Assembly (NCBI GenBank): GCA_023435025.1
Contig: JAEYSE010000051.1
Span: 1-8,542 of the forward strand
DNA from: Bacillota bacterium
GTDB lineage: Bacteria > Bacillota > Clostridia > Christensenellales > CAG-138
Direction of reading: 5' to 3'
Length of the DNA: 8,542 nt
Notes under the pieces: generated by a model
Seen by the model: the letters and a program-made list of their open reading frames with translations, nothing else
Databases searched by the model: none
Told to the model about the DNA's origin: nothing
Shown here: one piece after another, positions 1 to 5,877 of the stretch
Position numbering within the stretch: position 1 is the stretch's first letter
Layout: each line of letters starts with the position of its first letter
Program-made: the position numbers and the translations under genes

Positions 1-146
1 GGTACAAGCTGCAGGAGCAGTTGCGCGCGCTGCAGACGCTCATTGACCGCAGCCTCGTCCGCCGCTCGCCGGATATGCCGCTGAAGCTGACGATACTGGA
101 AGCTGACCTGAAGACGCTGACCGAGAAGTGGGAAAGCTTGATTTAG
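1..146 (+). CDS. 3' end of an unrecognised gene (partial)
   Basis: An open frame enters from the left edge and reads 47 codons from base 3 to a TAG stop at 144-146. The visible tail is rich in Leu, Lys, Glu and Arg, with no glycine and only two prolines. It looks alpha-helical, possibly coiled coil, and ends in EKWESLI. I do not recognise the family from this fragment. It is on the same strand as mogA, but about 200 nt of hairpin-rich sequence separates the two, so co-transcription is uncertain. The stop codon and helix-like composition make a real C-terminus likely. Confidence 0.6.
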   Translation, partial: YKLQEQLRALQTLIDRSLVRRSPDMPLKLTILEADLKTLTEKWESLI

Positions 147-171
147 TAGGACGTTTTGAAGAAAGGGATTC

Positions 172-330
172 CTAAGGGGCATGCCCCTTGGGTGGGGACG
201 GAGTTGAGCGCCCCCAGTGGGGGGAGCAGCGAAGCGAAGTTCCAGTGAGCAAGGCGTGCAAGGATGCGGCTTTGCCGCAACGTAGCGCAACCATTGCGAA
301 CTGTGGAGTTATAGGGGCAAAGCCCCTAAA
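172..330. repeat. Hairpin-rich, MITE/REP-like intergenic element
   Basis: This GC-rich stretch separates the left-edge gene from mogA. It starts with a perfect 16-bp palindrome at 174-189 (AAGGGGCATGCCCCTT) and ends with a perfect 7-bp hairpin with a 3-nt loop at 312-328 (TAGGGGC, AAA, GCCCCTA). The left AGGGGC can also pair with the right GCCCCT, so the ends act as short terminal inverted repeats. Inside are CCCCC/GGGGG around 211-224, GCGGC-TTT-GCCGC around 268-280 and CGCAA/TTGCG around 287-299. No credible protein is encoded. This is the pattern of a non-autonomous repeat or REP-like element, but its copy number in the genome cannot be seen from here. Confidence 0.45.
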
Positions 331-345
331 AAGCGGGAGGTATCC

Positions 346-843
346 ATGCAGCCCATTCGAGCAGCGATTCTAATACTAAGCGACAAGGGCTTTCGCGGCG
401 AGCGCGAGGACAAAAGCGGCCCCACGCTCAAAGGAATTTTGGAACCTCATGCCGAGGTCGTGTCCCTGGACGTGCTGCCGGATGAAAGGAAGCAGATTGA
501 AAACTATCTGCGCAATGCCTGTGACAGCGGGTCTGTGGACGTACTGTTCACCAGCGGCGGCACCGGCCTTGCCCCGCGGGATGTCACGCCCGAGGCAACG
601 TTAAGCGTAATCGAGCGCGCAGTGCCCGGTATCCCCGAAGCCATGCGTGCGTACAGCATGCAAAAAACGAACCGCGCCATGCTCTCGCGGGGCACGGCGG
701 GCGTACGGGGAAGGACGCTAATCATCAACTTGCCTGGCAGCCCGAAGGCGGTGGCAGAATGCATGGAAGTAGTGCTGCCCGTACTTGCTCACGCGGTGGA
801 AACGTTACGCGGAGACACATACGAGTGCGCCCCTAGCCATTGA
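346..843 (+). CDS. mogA: MogA/MoaB-type molybdopterin adenylyltransferase
   Basis: Cytoplasmic enzyme of the MoCF_biosynth fold. The family adenylylates molybdopterin with ATP before molybdenum is inserted by MoeA. The 165-aa length fits the short MogA/MoaB form. Visible motifs are LSDKG (residues 11-15), the nucleotide/pterin loop TSGGTGLAPRDVTPEAT (69-85, with the family's functional Asp at about 79), RGTAGVRG (115-122) and LPGSPKAV (129-136). The start is supported by GGGAGG at 335-340, five bases before the ATG. It sits alone on the plus strand and converges on the molybdate transporter operon, so it is a separate transcription unit serving the same pathway. MogA and MoaB cannot be told apart from sequence alone; the function is confident. 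Confidence 0.93.
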   Translation: MQPIRAAILILSDKGFRGEREDKSGPTLKGILEPHAEVVSLDVLPDERKQIENYLRNACDSGSVDVLFTSGGTGLAPRDVTPEATLSVIERAVPGIPEAMRAYSMQKTNRAMLSRGTAGVRGRTLIINLPGSPKAVAECMEVVLPVLAHAVETLRGDTYECAPSH

Positions 844-874
844 CAAAGTCCTTTGGACTTCGTCAATGGGTTTT
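837..874 (+). terminator. Rho-independent terminator of mogA
   Basis: Two 15-base arms (837-851 and 855-869) pair with one mismatch around a TTT loop, and GTTTT follows (870-874). The left arm includes the last codon and the TGA stop of mogA, so gene and terminator overlap. Confidence 0.8.
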
Positions 875-883
875 CTGCAAGTT

Positions 884-910
884 AAAATGCCGCTTATCGC
901 GGCATTTTTT
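884..910. terminator. Strong A-stem-T hairpin, probably bidirectional terminator
   Basis: Perfect 10-bp stem AAAATGCCGC / GCGGCATTTT (884-893 and 899-908) with a five-base loop. It runs into T6 on the plus strand (905-910) and T4 on the minus strand. Since mogA already has its own terminator, the most economical role is to end minus-strand transcripts: the structured RNA candidate at 911-1130 and/or read-through from modC. Confidence 0.75.
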
Positions 911-1130
911 CTGCCGATTTAACGCACATGCACCCGAATGGCACATTCGGGTATTCGGCAAGGAATGATGTGCAGCTTAACACTGCACAACCAATCGTCC
1001 AAATCGGATTGAAAGTGGGGGCTTCCCGTAGGGAAGCGGGTTCGTTGGCTCATGAGAGCCAAAAATCGATCCTGTGAATCGATTTTAGAACCCCGAGTAC
1101 CTTGCTGCGAATCCCCCACCCCCCGGAGAG
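884..1130 (-). ncRNA. Candidate large structured non-coding RNA
   Basis: About 250 nt between convergent modC and mogA, filled with perfect stems. A nested fold spans 1015-1119: outer stem 1015-1020/1114-1119 (GTGGGG/CCCCAC), hairpin 1021-1037 (7 bp, GTA loop), and stem 1038-1043/1088-1093 enclosing hairpins 1045-1062 (7 bp) and 1063-1085 (8 bp). A second part has stem 912-917/955-960 enclosing hairpin 932-952 (8 bp), then hairpin 969-989 (7 bp). GCAAGG at 958-963 could pair with CCTTGC at 1100-1105 as a pseudoknot, and GCACAT (924-929) with ATGTGC (968-973). The minus strand is preferred because terminator 884-910 would then be its 3' end. A weak minus-strand promoter may lie at 1152-1157 (TTGCAC) and 1131-1136 (TATACC), spacing only 15, so it may instead be the 3' UTR of the mod operon. 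Family unassigned; clostridial classes such as raiA RNA are worth testing. Confidence 0.5.
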
Positions 1131-1170
1131 GGTATACTCTAAGGAGTACAAGTGCAACGCGTAATAGAGT

Positions 1171-2223
1171 TCAGCGCAACAGCAGCAAATGCTCCGGGGC
1201 AAGGGATACGGAAATAACGTCGCCGGAGGTTAGCCCCCGCGCTTCAACCTTAGATAGCTCCATACGGATGCGCGAAAAGTCAGTGTCCTCTTTTGCGGTC
1301 TCGGGCCGCAGCGTCACGATTGCTCCGAACACATCCTCCACAACACGCAGAATACGGCAGGAGAGCAAATTCTCCCCGCCGTTTTTTTGTTGCACGAAGT
1401 GCGCGCGGATGCCCACATACTTGGTTTCGGGCGGCACGCTTTCTGCGGAAATAAGCGATACTCCCCAGTCTTCGGCGTACAGGCGGCGTTCCCCATCCGG
1501 AACGATGCGGGAATAATTTTTGCAGCCCGAAAGCAGGGCGGCGGAAAGCGTCTGCGGCCGGGCAAACAGCTCTCGTACGGGCAGGGGTTCCTCGCTTTTG
1601 CCGTTGTTGATGAGGCAGACGGTTTTACAAAGCCTGTACACCTCGTCCCGGTTGTGGGAAACAAAAAGCGTCGTGCCGGGGAACGCTTCGAGCGTGGTTT
1701 GCAGCTCCTGCTCCAGCTGCCAGCGCAGGTAGCTGTCCAGCGCAGAAAACGGCTCGTCCAGCATCAAAAGCCGGGGTTCGCTTGCGAATATTCGGGCAAG
1801 CGCCACGCGCTGCTGCTGCCCGCCGGAGAGCTCCCCAGGTAATTTTTCTTCCATGCCGCTTAGGTAAAAACTTTTGATCTTTTCCTCTACCTTTTCATCC
1901 CGAACGGTCTTTGTCACATGGCGAATGCCTGCCCCAATATTCTGCCGCACCGTCATATGCGGGAACAGCGCGTAGCTTTGGAACAGGTACCCAACGCGCC
2001 TCTGTTGCGGCGGCAGGTCAATGCGCTCTTTTGAATCAAAAAGCACCCGGCCGTCGAGCACAATGCGGCCTTCGTCCGGCTTCACGATTCCGGCAATGCA
2101 TTTGAGTGTCATGCTTTTTCCACAGCCGGAAGCGCCTAAAAGCGCGAACAGTTCATTCTGCGCCGCAAACTGTACGTTCAGACGGAAACTGCCCAAGCGT
2201 TTTTTGATAGCGACCTCAAGCAT
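1171..2223 (-). CDS. modC: Molybdate ABC transporter ATP-binding protein ModC
   Basis: ATPase that powers molybdate (possibly also tungstate) import with ModA and ModB on the cytoplasmic face of the membrane. Walker A is GASGCGKS (residues 30-37), the Q-loop Gln is residue 82 (LFQSYALFPHM), the ABC signature is LSGGQQQR (132-139), Walker B is LLMLDEP (152-158), the D-loop is SALD (160-163) and the H-loop His is 190. The roughly 150 residues after the ATPase domain include VGIRAHF (270-276), as expected for the oxyanion-sensing TOBE/MOP-like domain; 350 aa is the usual ModC length. The ATG lies inside the last codons of modB (8-nt overlap), which implies translational coupling. It is the last gene of the operon, with no strong terminator directly after its stop. 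Confidence 0.93.
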   Translation of the reverse strand: MLEVAIKKRLGSFRLNVQFAAQNELFALLGASGCGKSMTLKCIAGIVKPDEGRIVLDGRVLFDSKERIDLPPQQRRVGYLFQSYALFPHMTVRQNIGAGIRHVTKTVRDEKVEEKIKSFYLSGMEEKLPGELSGGQQQRVALARIFASEPRLLMLDEPFSALDSYLRWQLEQELQTTLEAFPGTTLFVSHNRDEVYRLCKTVCLINNGKSEEPLPVRELFARPQTLSAALLSGCKNYSRIVPDGERRLYAEDWGVSLISAESVPPETKYVGIRAHFVQQKNGGENLLSCRILRVVEDVFGAIVTLRPETAKEDTDFSRIRMELSKVEARGLTSGDVISVSLAPEHLLLLR

Positions 2224-2896
2224 CCTGCACCGCCCGTTTCCGTGCGCGCTCCTGGTAGCCCGCCCAATAGTTCATCAGTATCAGCGTGAAAAAGGAAATT
2301 GCCAGTATAATCGCTACCCAAAGGTAAGCCTTTTCACGGTTATTCCCCTGCACTGCGGAATAAATGGCAAGCGACATGGTCTGCGTTCTTCCGGGGATGT
2401 TGCCCGCCAGCATGGCGGTCGCTCCGAACTCGCCCAAAGCCCGGGCAAAGGAAAGCGCCGTGCCCGCAGCGACACCTGGCCAGCAGCCAGGGAGCACGAT
2501 CGAAAAGAAAATCCTGTGCTCCGGCATGCCCAAGGTGCGGGCGGCGTAAATAAGCGTCTGATCCATCTGTTCAAACGCACCGCGCGCCGTGCGGTACATC
2601 AGCGGGAACGAGACAACGGCAGCGGCGATAACGGCCCCCTCCCAGGTGAACACCACCGTCAGCGCAAGCTTTTCCAACGTCTGGCCTAAGAGGCCATTCT
2701 TGCCGAACAACAGCAAAAGGAAAAAGCCGATGACCGTGGGGGGCAGCACCATAGGCAACGTAAACAGGCCGTCGATCAGTCCTCGAAAGCGCCGCAGTTT
2801 CACGACCTTCCATGCCGCGAACAAACCAAGGAAAAACGTCAGAGCGGTGGCGGTAAGCGCCACCTTCATGGAAATGTACAGCGGGGAAAGATCCAT
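2216..2896 (-). CDS. modB: Molybdate ABC transporter permease ModB
   Basis: Inner-membrane channel subunit of the molybdate importer; 226 aa is normal for ModB. Hydrophobic segments lie at about 9-30, 44-65, 78-100, 135-160 and 192-212. The cytoplasmic EAA-type coupling loop that docks on ModC is AARTLGMPEHRIFFSIVLP (118-136), followed by ARALGEFGATAMLAGNIPG (151-169), a sequence highly typical of ModB. The start has GGGAGG nine bases upstream. It lies 114 nt after modA, and a strong hairpin sits in that gap; it overlaps modC by 8 nt. Identification is secure. Confidence 0.94.
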   Translation of the reverse strand: MDLSPLYISMKVALTATALTFFLGLFAAWKVVKLRRFRGLIDGLFTLPMVLPPTVIGFFLLLLFGKNGLLGQTLEKLALTVVFTWEGAVIAAAVVSFPLMYRTARGAFEQMDQTLIYAARTLGMPEHRIFFSIVLPGCWPGVAAGTALSFARALGEFGATAMLAGNIPGRTQTMSLAIYSAVQGNNREKAYLWVAIILAISFFTLILMNYWAGYQERARKRAVQDA

Positions 2897-2927
2897 CCGT
2901 TTATTCCTCCCTGTGTTTATCTAGAAA

Positions 2928-2955
2928 TGTGCCCAACAGCATCCTGTTGGGCACA
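2928..2955 (-). promoter_or_regulatory. Perfect 12-bp hairpin between modA and modB
   Basis: TGTGCCCAACAG (2928-2939) and its exact complement CTGTTGGGCACA (2944-2955) flank a 4-nt loop. On the coding (minus) strand only TTTCT follows, a poor U-tract. It would therefore act as a leaky terminator or an mRNA-stabilising hairpin rather than a full stop. Such intercistronic hairpins commonly keep the binding protein in excess over the membrane subunits. That role is inference; the hairpin is directly visible. Confidence 0.6.
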
Positions 2956-3010
2956 AGCATATCACGTTATCGTCCTTTGAGAAAGCTCGCGATCACAACC
3001 TGCTCATGGG

Positions 3011-3853
3011 TCAGCCATTGTAGATGGCAAAGCCCGCGGCTTCAAATGCGGCGGTGGCTTCCGGGCCGGAGAGGTAGTCTAAAAACGCCTTAGCCTCGTC
3101 CGGATGCGCTGCGTTTGTCAGTATGGCGGCTGGGTACACAACGGGCTTGTGGCTGCCCTCGGGCGCTTCGGCAACAACCTTTACAAGTTCGGTGGTGGCG
3201 GCGTCGGTCGCATAGACGATACCGCAGTCCACATCGCCGCTTTCCACCCAGGCGAGTACGTTGCGCACGTTTGTGCCGAAGTTTGCCTTGGCCTTTACCG
3301 CGTCCCAGGTGCCAAGCGTGGTATAGATTTCCTCGGTGTACTGGCCGACGGGAACGGATGCCTCGCCCACGGCGACAAGCCTCACTTTGCTGGTGGCGAC
3401 GTCTTCAAAGCTTGTGATCCCCTTGTCGCTGTTCGCGGGGATTATGAGCACGACCTTGTTGACGAGTATGTTCTTAATGGTATCGTCAGCAGTGAACCCC
3501 TTTTCCTTCATCGCGGTCATCTGCTTCTGCGCGGCGGAGAAGAATATGTCCGCGGGCGCGCCTTCCTCAATCTGCGTCTGCAGGGTGCCGGAGGAGTCAA
3601 AGTTGAACGTCAACGTAACATGGGGAGAAACGGTTTTGTATCCTTTCGCGATCTCCACCAGCACGTCAGTCAGGCTTGCTGCGGCAGAAACGAACAGCTC
3701 CACCGGTTCGCGCGTGGGCTCTGGCGTGGGCTCCGGGGTTGAAGCTGCCGCTGCGGTGGGCACAGGGGTGGGCGTTACTGCGGGCGCGGCGCACGCGCTT
3801 GCAGACAGCAGCGCAAGCACGAGTAGCAGGGCAAATACCGCGGCGCGTTTCAT
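3011..3853 (-). CDS. modA: Molybdate-binding lipoprotein ModA
   Basis: Extracellular solute-binding protein that captures molybdate and delivers it to ModBC. The 280-aa product starts MKRAAVFALLLVLALLSASAC: a short basic end, a hydrophobic core and a lipobox-like SAC with Cys21 as the predicted lipidated residue. A Pro/Thr/Ala linker (about 24-50) tethers the binding domain. That domain has AAASL (57-61), FDSSGTLQTQIEEGAPADIF (85-104) with typical oxyanion-contacting Ser/Ala positions, and SGDVDCGIVYATDA further on. The start at 3853 was chosen over an upstream in-frame ATG at 3964 because AAGGGGG lies seven bases before it and it puts the signal peptide at the N-terminus. It is 67 nt downstream of the MoeA-like gene and in the same operon. 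Confidence 0.93.
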   Translation of the reverse strand: MKRAAVFALLLVLALLSASACAAPAVTPTPVPTAAAASTPEPTPEPTREPVELFVSAAASLTDVLVEIAKGYKTVSPHVTLTFNFDSSGTLQTQIEEGAPADIFFSAAQKQMTAMKEKGFTADDTIKNILVNKVVLIIPANSDKGITSFEDVATSKVRLVAVGEASVPVGQYTEEIYTTLGTWDAVKAKANFGTNVRNVLAWVESGDVDCGIVYATDAATTELVKVVAEAPEGSHKPVVYPAAILTNAAHPDEAKAFLDYLSGPEATAAFEAAGFAIYNG

Positions 3854-3920
3854 GAGTCGTCCCCCTTTGGTGTCGGATATCGCAAAAGTGTTTGCTTTGG
3901 CTGGCGAAGAAGAGCGTGAT

Positions 3921-4940
3921 TTACTTCCTTCCAAAAAAGCAGATGGGGTAATGGCATACCTCACAGTTTAAACAGAAGCCGCCTTCGCCAGTATCACGCA
4001 TGTCGGCTTCCTCAATGCGCTCGCCCGCAAATATGCGGGGGAGGAATACGTCCAGGCTGGTGGTTTTCGCATGTATGGCTGCGCTGGGAATACCGATTAA
4101 GGGCGTATCCCCCAAGTATGCGATGGTGAGCATATTGCCGGGCTGCATGGGCATTCCCTGGGATACAAGCTTAGCCCCGCTTTGCCGTATGGCGGTTGGG
4201 GTCAGGTCGTCCGGGTCCACGCTCATACCGCCGGTAAACAATACAAGCTCCGCGCCCTTTTCCATAAAATCCGAAAGCGCTTTGAGTATGGGGGGGAGTT
4301 CATCCGGACATTTGACCACGCCCAATATATCCGCATCAAATGCAGAAAGCTTGCTGCGCAGCACAGGCTCAAACGCGTCCGGCCTGCGGCCATAATAAAT
4401 TTCTCCGCCGGTGATGATGATGCCGGTTTTGAGCGGACGGTAGGGCTTTACGGTAAAGAGAGGCATGTAGGCCCGTGCGATGCGGACGGCCTCTTCCACA
4501 TTGCTTCGCGCGGTCACCAGCGGCACGATACGCACGCCCGCAAACTGTGCGCCGCTTTTTAACGGCATATGATCGGGCAGGCTTGCTATGGTGTAATCCG
4601 GCACACGGTTTAAACGCAGCAATCCTTCGCTGTTGACGCGCAGAAGCCCCTCGATTTCCGTCCGAAGCACATATTTCCCCTGGGACGGCCCGGAATATGA
4701 AACGTTGGGGCCAGACACCACCTCTGTCACCAGTTGTGCCGCTTCCTCCTCATGTACCTCGTCCGCTTCCGGGTCCCAGACGAATACGTGGGCTTTGCCG
4801 ATGTCAAGCAGCTTCTCGACATCCTCAGCGCGGAGAATATGGCCCCTCTTATAGAGCGGGCTCTGCTTCCCGTCTGCAATCGCGGTAATGTCGTGGCACA
4901 GTTCATGACCCACAGCGTCTTGTGTACGAAGCTTTTTCAT
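3921..4940 (-). CDS. MoeA-like molybdopterin-binding protein with C-terminal Cys cluster
   Basis: 339-aa cytoplasmic protein, first gene of the mod operon. Residues 1-165 resemble the N-terminal part of clostridial MoeA-like proteins (CHDITAIADGKQSPLYKRGHIL near 15-36). Residues 172-306 are a MoCF_biosynth domain: TGGEIYYGRRPDAF (177-190), LFTGGMSVDPDDLTP (234-248) and IGIPSAAIHAK (282-292). The tail carries C-x2-C-x2-C-x4-C (Cys323, 326, 329, 334), which could bind a metal or Fe-S cluster. The family is known to bind molybdopterin and may help insert or hand over molybdenum. It is shorter and more divergent than canonical MoeA (about 400 aa), so full MoeA activity is not assumed. The start has GAGGG just upstream and a good promoter 31 nt upstream. 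Confidence 0.82.
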   Translation of the reverse strand: MKKLRTQDAVGHELCHDITAIADGKQSPLYKRGHILRAEDVEKLLDIGKAHVFVWDPEADEVHEEEAAQLVTEVVSGPNVSYSGPSQGKYVLRTEIEGLLRVNSEGLLRLNRVPDYTIASLPDHMPLKSGAQFAGVRIVPLVTARSNVEEAVRIARAYMPLFTVKPYRPLKTGIIITGGEIYYGRRPDAFEPVLRSKLSAFDADILGVVKCPDELPPILKALSDFMEKGAELVLFTGGMSVDPDDLTPTAIRQSGAKLVSQGMPMQPGNMLTIAYLGDTPLIGIPSAAIHAKTTSLDVFLPRIFAGERIEEADMRDTGEGGFCLNCEVCHYPICFFGRK

Positions 4941-4970
4941 AGTTCCCTCTTGTCATGTGATGCTTACCAT

Positions 4971-4999
4971 ATCATATCATTATTCTTTAATGAGAACAA
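4971..4999 (-). promoter_or_regulatory. Sigma-A-type promoter of the moeA-like/modABC operon
   Basis: Read on the minus strand, TTGTTC (4994-4999) and TATGAT (4971-4976) are separated by exactly 17 bp. The -10 matches consensus at five of six positions; the -35 is weaker. Transcription would start near 4964 and give a leader of about 24 nt before the start codon at 4940. Confidence 0.6.
4977..4993. promoter_or_regulatory. Inverted repeat filling the promoter spacer (possible operator)
   Basis: TCATTA-TTCTT-TAATGA is a perfect 6-bp inverted repeat with a 5-bp gap. It occupies precisely the 17-bp spacer between -35 and -10 of the molybdenum operon promoter. A protein bound here would block RNA polymerase. 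The cognate regulator is unknown; no ModE-like gene is in the window. Inference rests on placement and symmetry only. Confidence 0.4.
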
Positions 5000-5026
5000 C
5001 GGAAATTATCAATGCGATCAAATCTG

Positions 5027-5058
5027 AAAAGCCCCCGCGCTTCCAACTACCGGAGGCT
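5027..5058 (-). terminator. Second minus-strand terminator upstream of the mod operon promoter
   Basis: On the minus strand AGCCTCCG (5058-5051) pairs with CGGGGGCT (5037-5030), including one U-G wobble, and then TTTT follows. The wobble is valid only on the minus strand, which fixes its direction. It lies between the coat operon and the mod operon promoter and would stop read-through. Confidence 0.5.
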
Positions 5059-5110
5059 GACGCTTATACTCAGGGACAGACTTCTAGCATGCGCAGGCAC
5101 CTTAGAAACG

Positions 5111-5132
5111 AAAAATACCCGGCAATGCCGGG
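5111..5132 (-). terminator. Terminator of the spore coat operon
   Basis: Minus-strand hairpin CCCGGC-ATT-GCCGGG (5132-5118) followed by TATTTTT (to 5111). It lies 40 nt after the stop codon of the CotF-like gene. Confidence 0.75.
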
Positions 5133-5171
5133 CATTTTATGAATAAAGAGGCGTCCGGTGCGTCGGCCGGG

Positions 5172-5561
5172 CTATTTGCCCTTGCCGCCGCCGGGCGTAT
5201 AGAGCGGGGTTGTATCCAGGTTGTTCCAGTTGTTGTTGGAATTGCCCATACCGCCCATACCGCCGGAGCCACTCCAACTTCCGGAGGAGGCCTGCTTCGC
5301 GTAGGTGGTCTTTACTTGGTTCACCTTGTCCTGTTGAGCTGGGCTGACGGGGTAATAGCCGCGCTTTTGCATATCGTTGAATAAGTCGAACTGGATGCTG
5401 TGCTCATCGTTGAGGATATCCAGCATCACCTTGCGTACCTGAGGGTTCGCACACTCGTTGGAGTAGCTGTTGAACATTCCCGTTACATGCTTTTGCGCTT
5501 CGAGCGCATCGTGAAGGACTTCTTTTTCGGTGAAGGAATTGCTTCCACTGTTGTTGCTCAT
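5172..5561 (-). CDS. CotF-family spore coat protein
   Basis: 129-aa protein. Residues about 12-88 match the coat F (ferritin-like helical) domain: TEKEVLHDALEAQKHVTGMF, then NECANPQVRK (35-44), ILNDEHSIQFDLFNDMQKRG (49-68) and YYPVSPAQQ. The last 40 residues are low-complexity Gly/Ser/Asn/Met, typical of spore surface proteins. Proteins of this family are made during sporulation and sit in the coat or in the forespore. The start has AAGGAGG seven bases upstream, overlapping the stop of the preceding gene by two bases (12-nt intergenic gap), so the two are one operon. The family call is firm; the spore location is inferred from the family. Confidence 0.9.
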   Translation of the reverse strand: MSNNSGSNSFTEKEVLHDALEAQKHVTGMFNSYSNECANPQVRKVMLDILNDEHSIQFDLFNDMQKRGYYPVSPAQQDKVNQVKTTYAKQASSGSWSGSGGMGGMGNSNNNWNNLDTTPLYTPGGGKGK

Positions 5562-5573
5562 GGTTGTTCCTCC

Positions 5574-5756
5574 TTAGAGCTGGCTGTACAGCTTGTCGAA
5601 GTGTTCCTGATGCTTCTGCGCGATGCTCTGCATCTTGCTTTTTACCTCCTGATCCGTTGCGGTTTCCGAGAGCTTGGTGTACTTTTTCACCAGCAACTCT
5701 TCAAAACTCAACAGATCGCCCAATGAGGAAAGTTCTTTTTCCGTTAAATTGCTCAT
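5574..5756 (-). CDS. Small helical spore-coat-associated protein
   Basis: 60-aa protein, first gene of the coat operon. It is almost entirely charged amphipathic helix: an LTEKELSSLGDLLSFEELLVKKY half and an IAQKHQEHFDKLY half. This resembles a half ferritin-like/CotF-type helical hairpin, as found in short partners of CotF-like proteins in Clostridia. The start is preceded by AAAGGAGG with a 10-nt spacer. The stop overlaps the ribosome binding site of the CotF-like gene, so translation is probably coupled. No catalytic residues are evident. Confidence 0.82.
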   Translation of the reverse strand: MSNLTEKELSSLGDLLSFEELLVKKYTKLSETATDQEVKSKMQSIAQKHQEHFDKLYSQL

Positions 5757-5787
5757 AGCGACTGGACCTCCTTTAGAAGTTTGACGT

Positions 5788-5817
5788 TAGTATTTGATGC
5801 TAGCATACGCGCTATGC
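5788..5817 (-). promoter_or_regulatory. Candidate sigma-G (forespore) promoter of the coat operon
   Basis: On the minus strand GCATA (5817-5813) and AATACTA (5794-5788) are separated by 18 bp. The Bacillus sigma-G consensus is GHATR-N18-CATNHTA; this site matches all five -35 positions and six of seven -10 positions. Transcription would begin near 5780, about 25 nt before the start codon at 5756. CotF-like genes under sigma-G are known in Bacillus, which agrees with the call, but it rests on a short match. Confidence 0.4.
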
Positions 5818-5843
5818 AAAAAAAGAAAGGAAACAAAACCATA

Positions 5844-5872
5844 TTGACAACAAAAACCCATTCATTTATGCT
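5844..5872 (+). promoter_or_regulatory. Sigma-A promoter of the perR/fur gene
   Basis: A perfect -35 TTGACA (5844-5849), a 17-bp spacer and TATGCT (5867-5872) as -10. The predicted start near 5879 falls inside the Fur-box-like repeat. Confidence 0.7.
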
Positions 5873-5877
5873 GTTAT

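Noticed and set aside
147..345. Molybdenum cofactor (Moco) riboswitch upstream of mogA
   Set aside because: Context suggested it, but I could not match the conserved Moco motif core; the hairpins look like a repeat element instead.
188..373. 61-codon plus-strand frame upstream of and overlapping mogA
   Set aside because: It runs through the hairpin-rich repeat, has no ribosome binding site, has odd composition and overlaps the secure start of mogA.
919..1119. 66-codon minus-strand frame between modC and mogA
   Set aside because: It is made of the stems of the RNA candidate, has no family resemblance and no ribosome binding site; stem complementarity explains the sequence better than coding.
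1131..1157. Independent promoter for the structured RNA candidate (TTGCAC / TATACC, minus strand)
   Set aside because: Spacing of 15 bp and a poor -35 make it too weak to list separately; read-through from modC is as likely.
1052..1516. 154-codon plus-strand frame overlapping the end of modC
   Set aside because: Antisense shadow of modC; Ser/Arg-rich with no recognisable domain.
3854..3964. Upstream ATG extending modA by 37 residues
   Set aside because: It would bury the signal peptide and overlap the end of the MoeA-like gene; the start at 3853 has a good ribosome binding site and a proper lipoprotein signal.
3104..3971. Long plus-strand frames opposite modA
   Set aside because: Antisense shadows; no domain, and ModA on the other strand is certain.
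5803..5817. GCATA-CGCGC-TATGC hairpin beside an A-run, as a terminator
   Set aside because: The stem is only 5 bp and the T-run would precede, not follow, it on the minus strand; the bases are better explained by the sigma-G-like -35 region.
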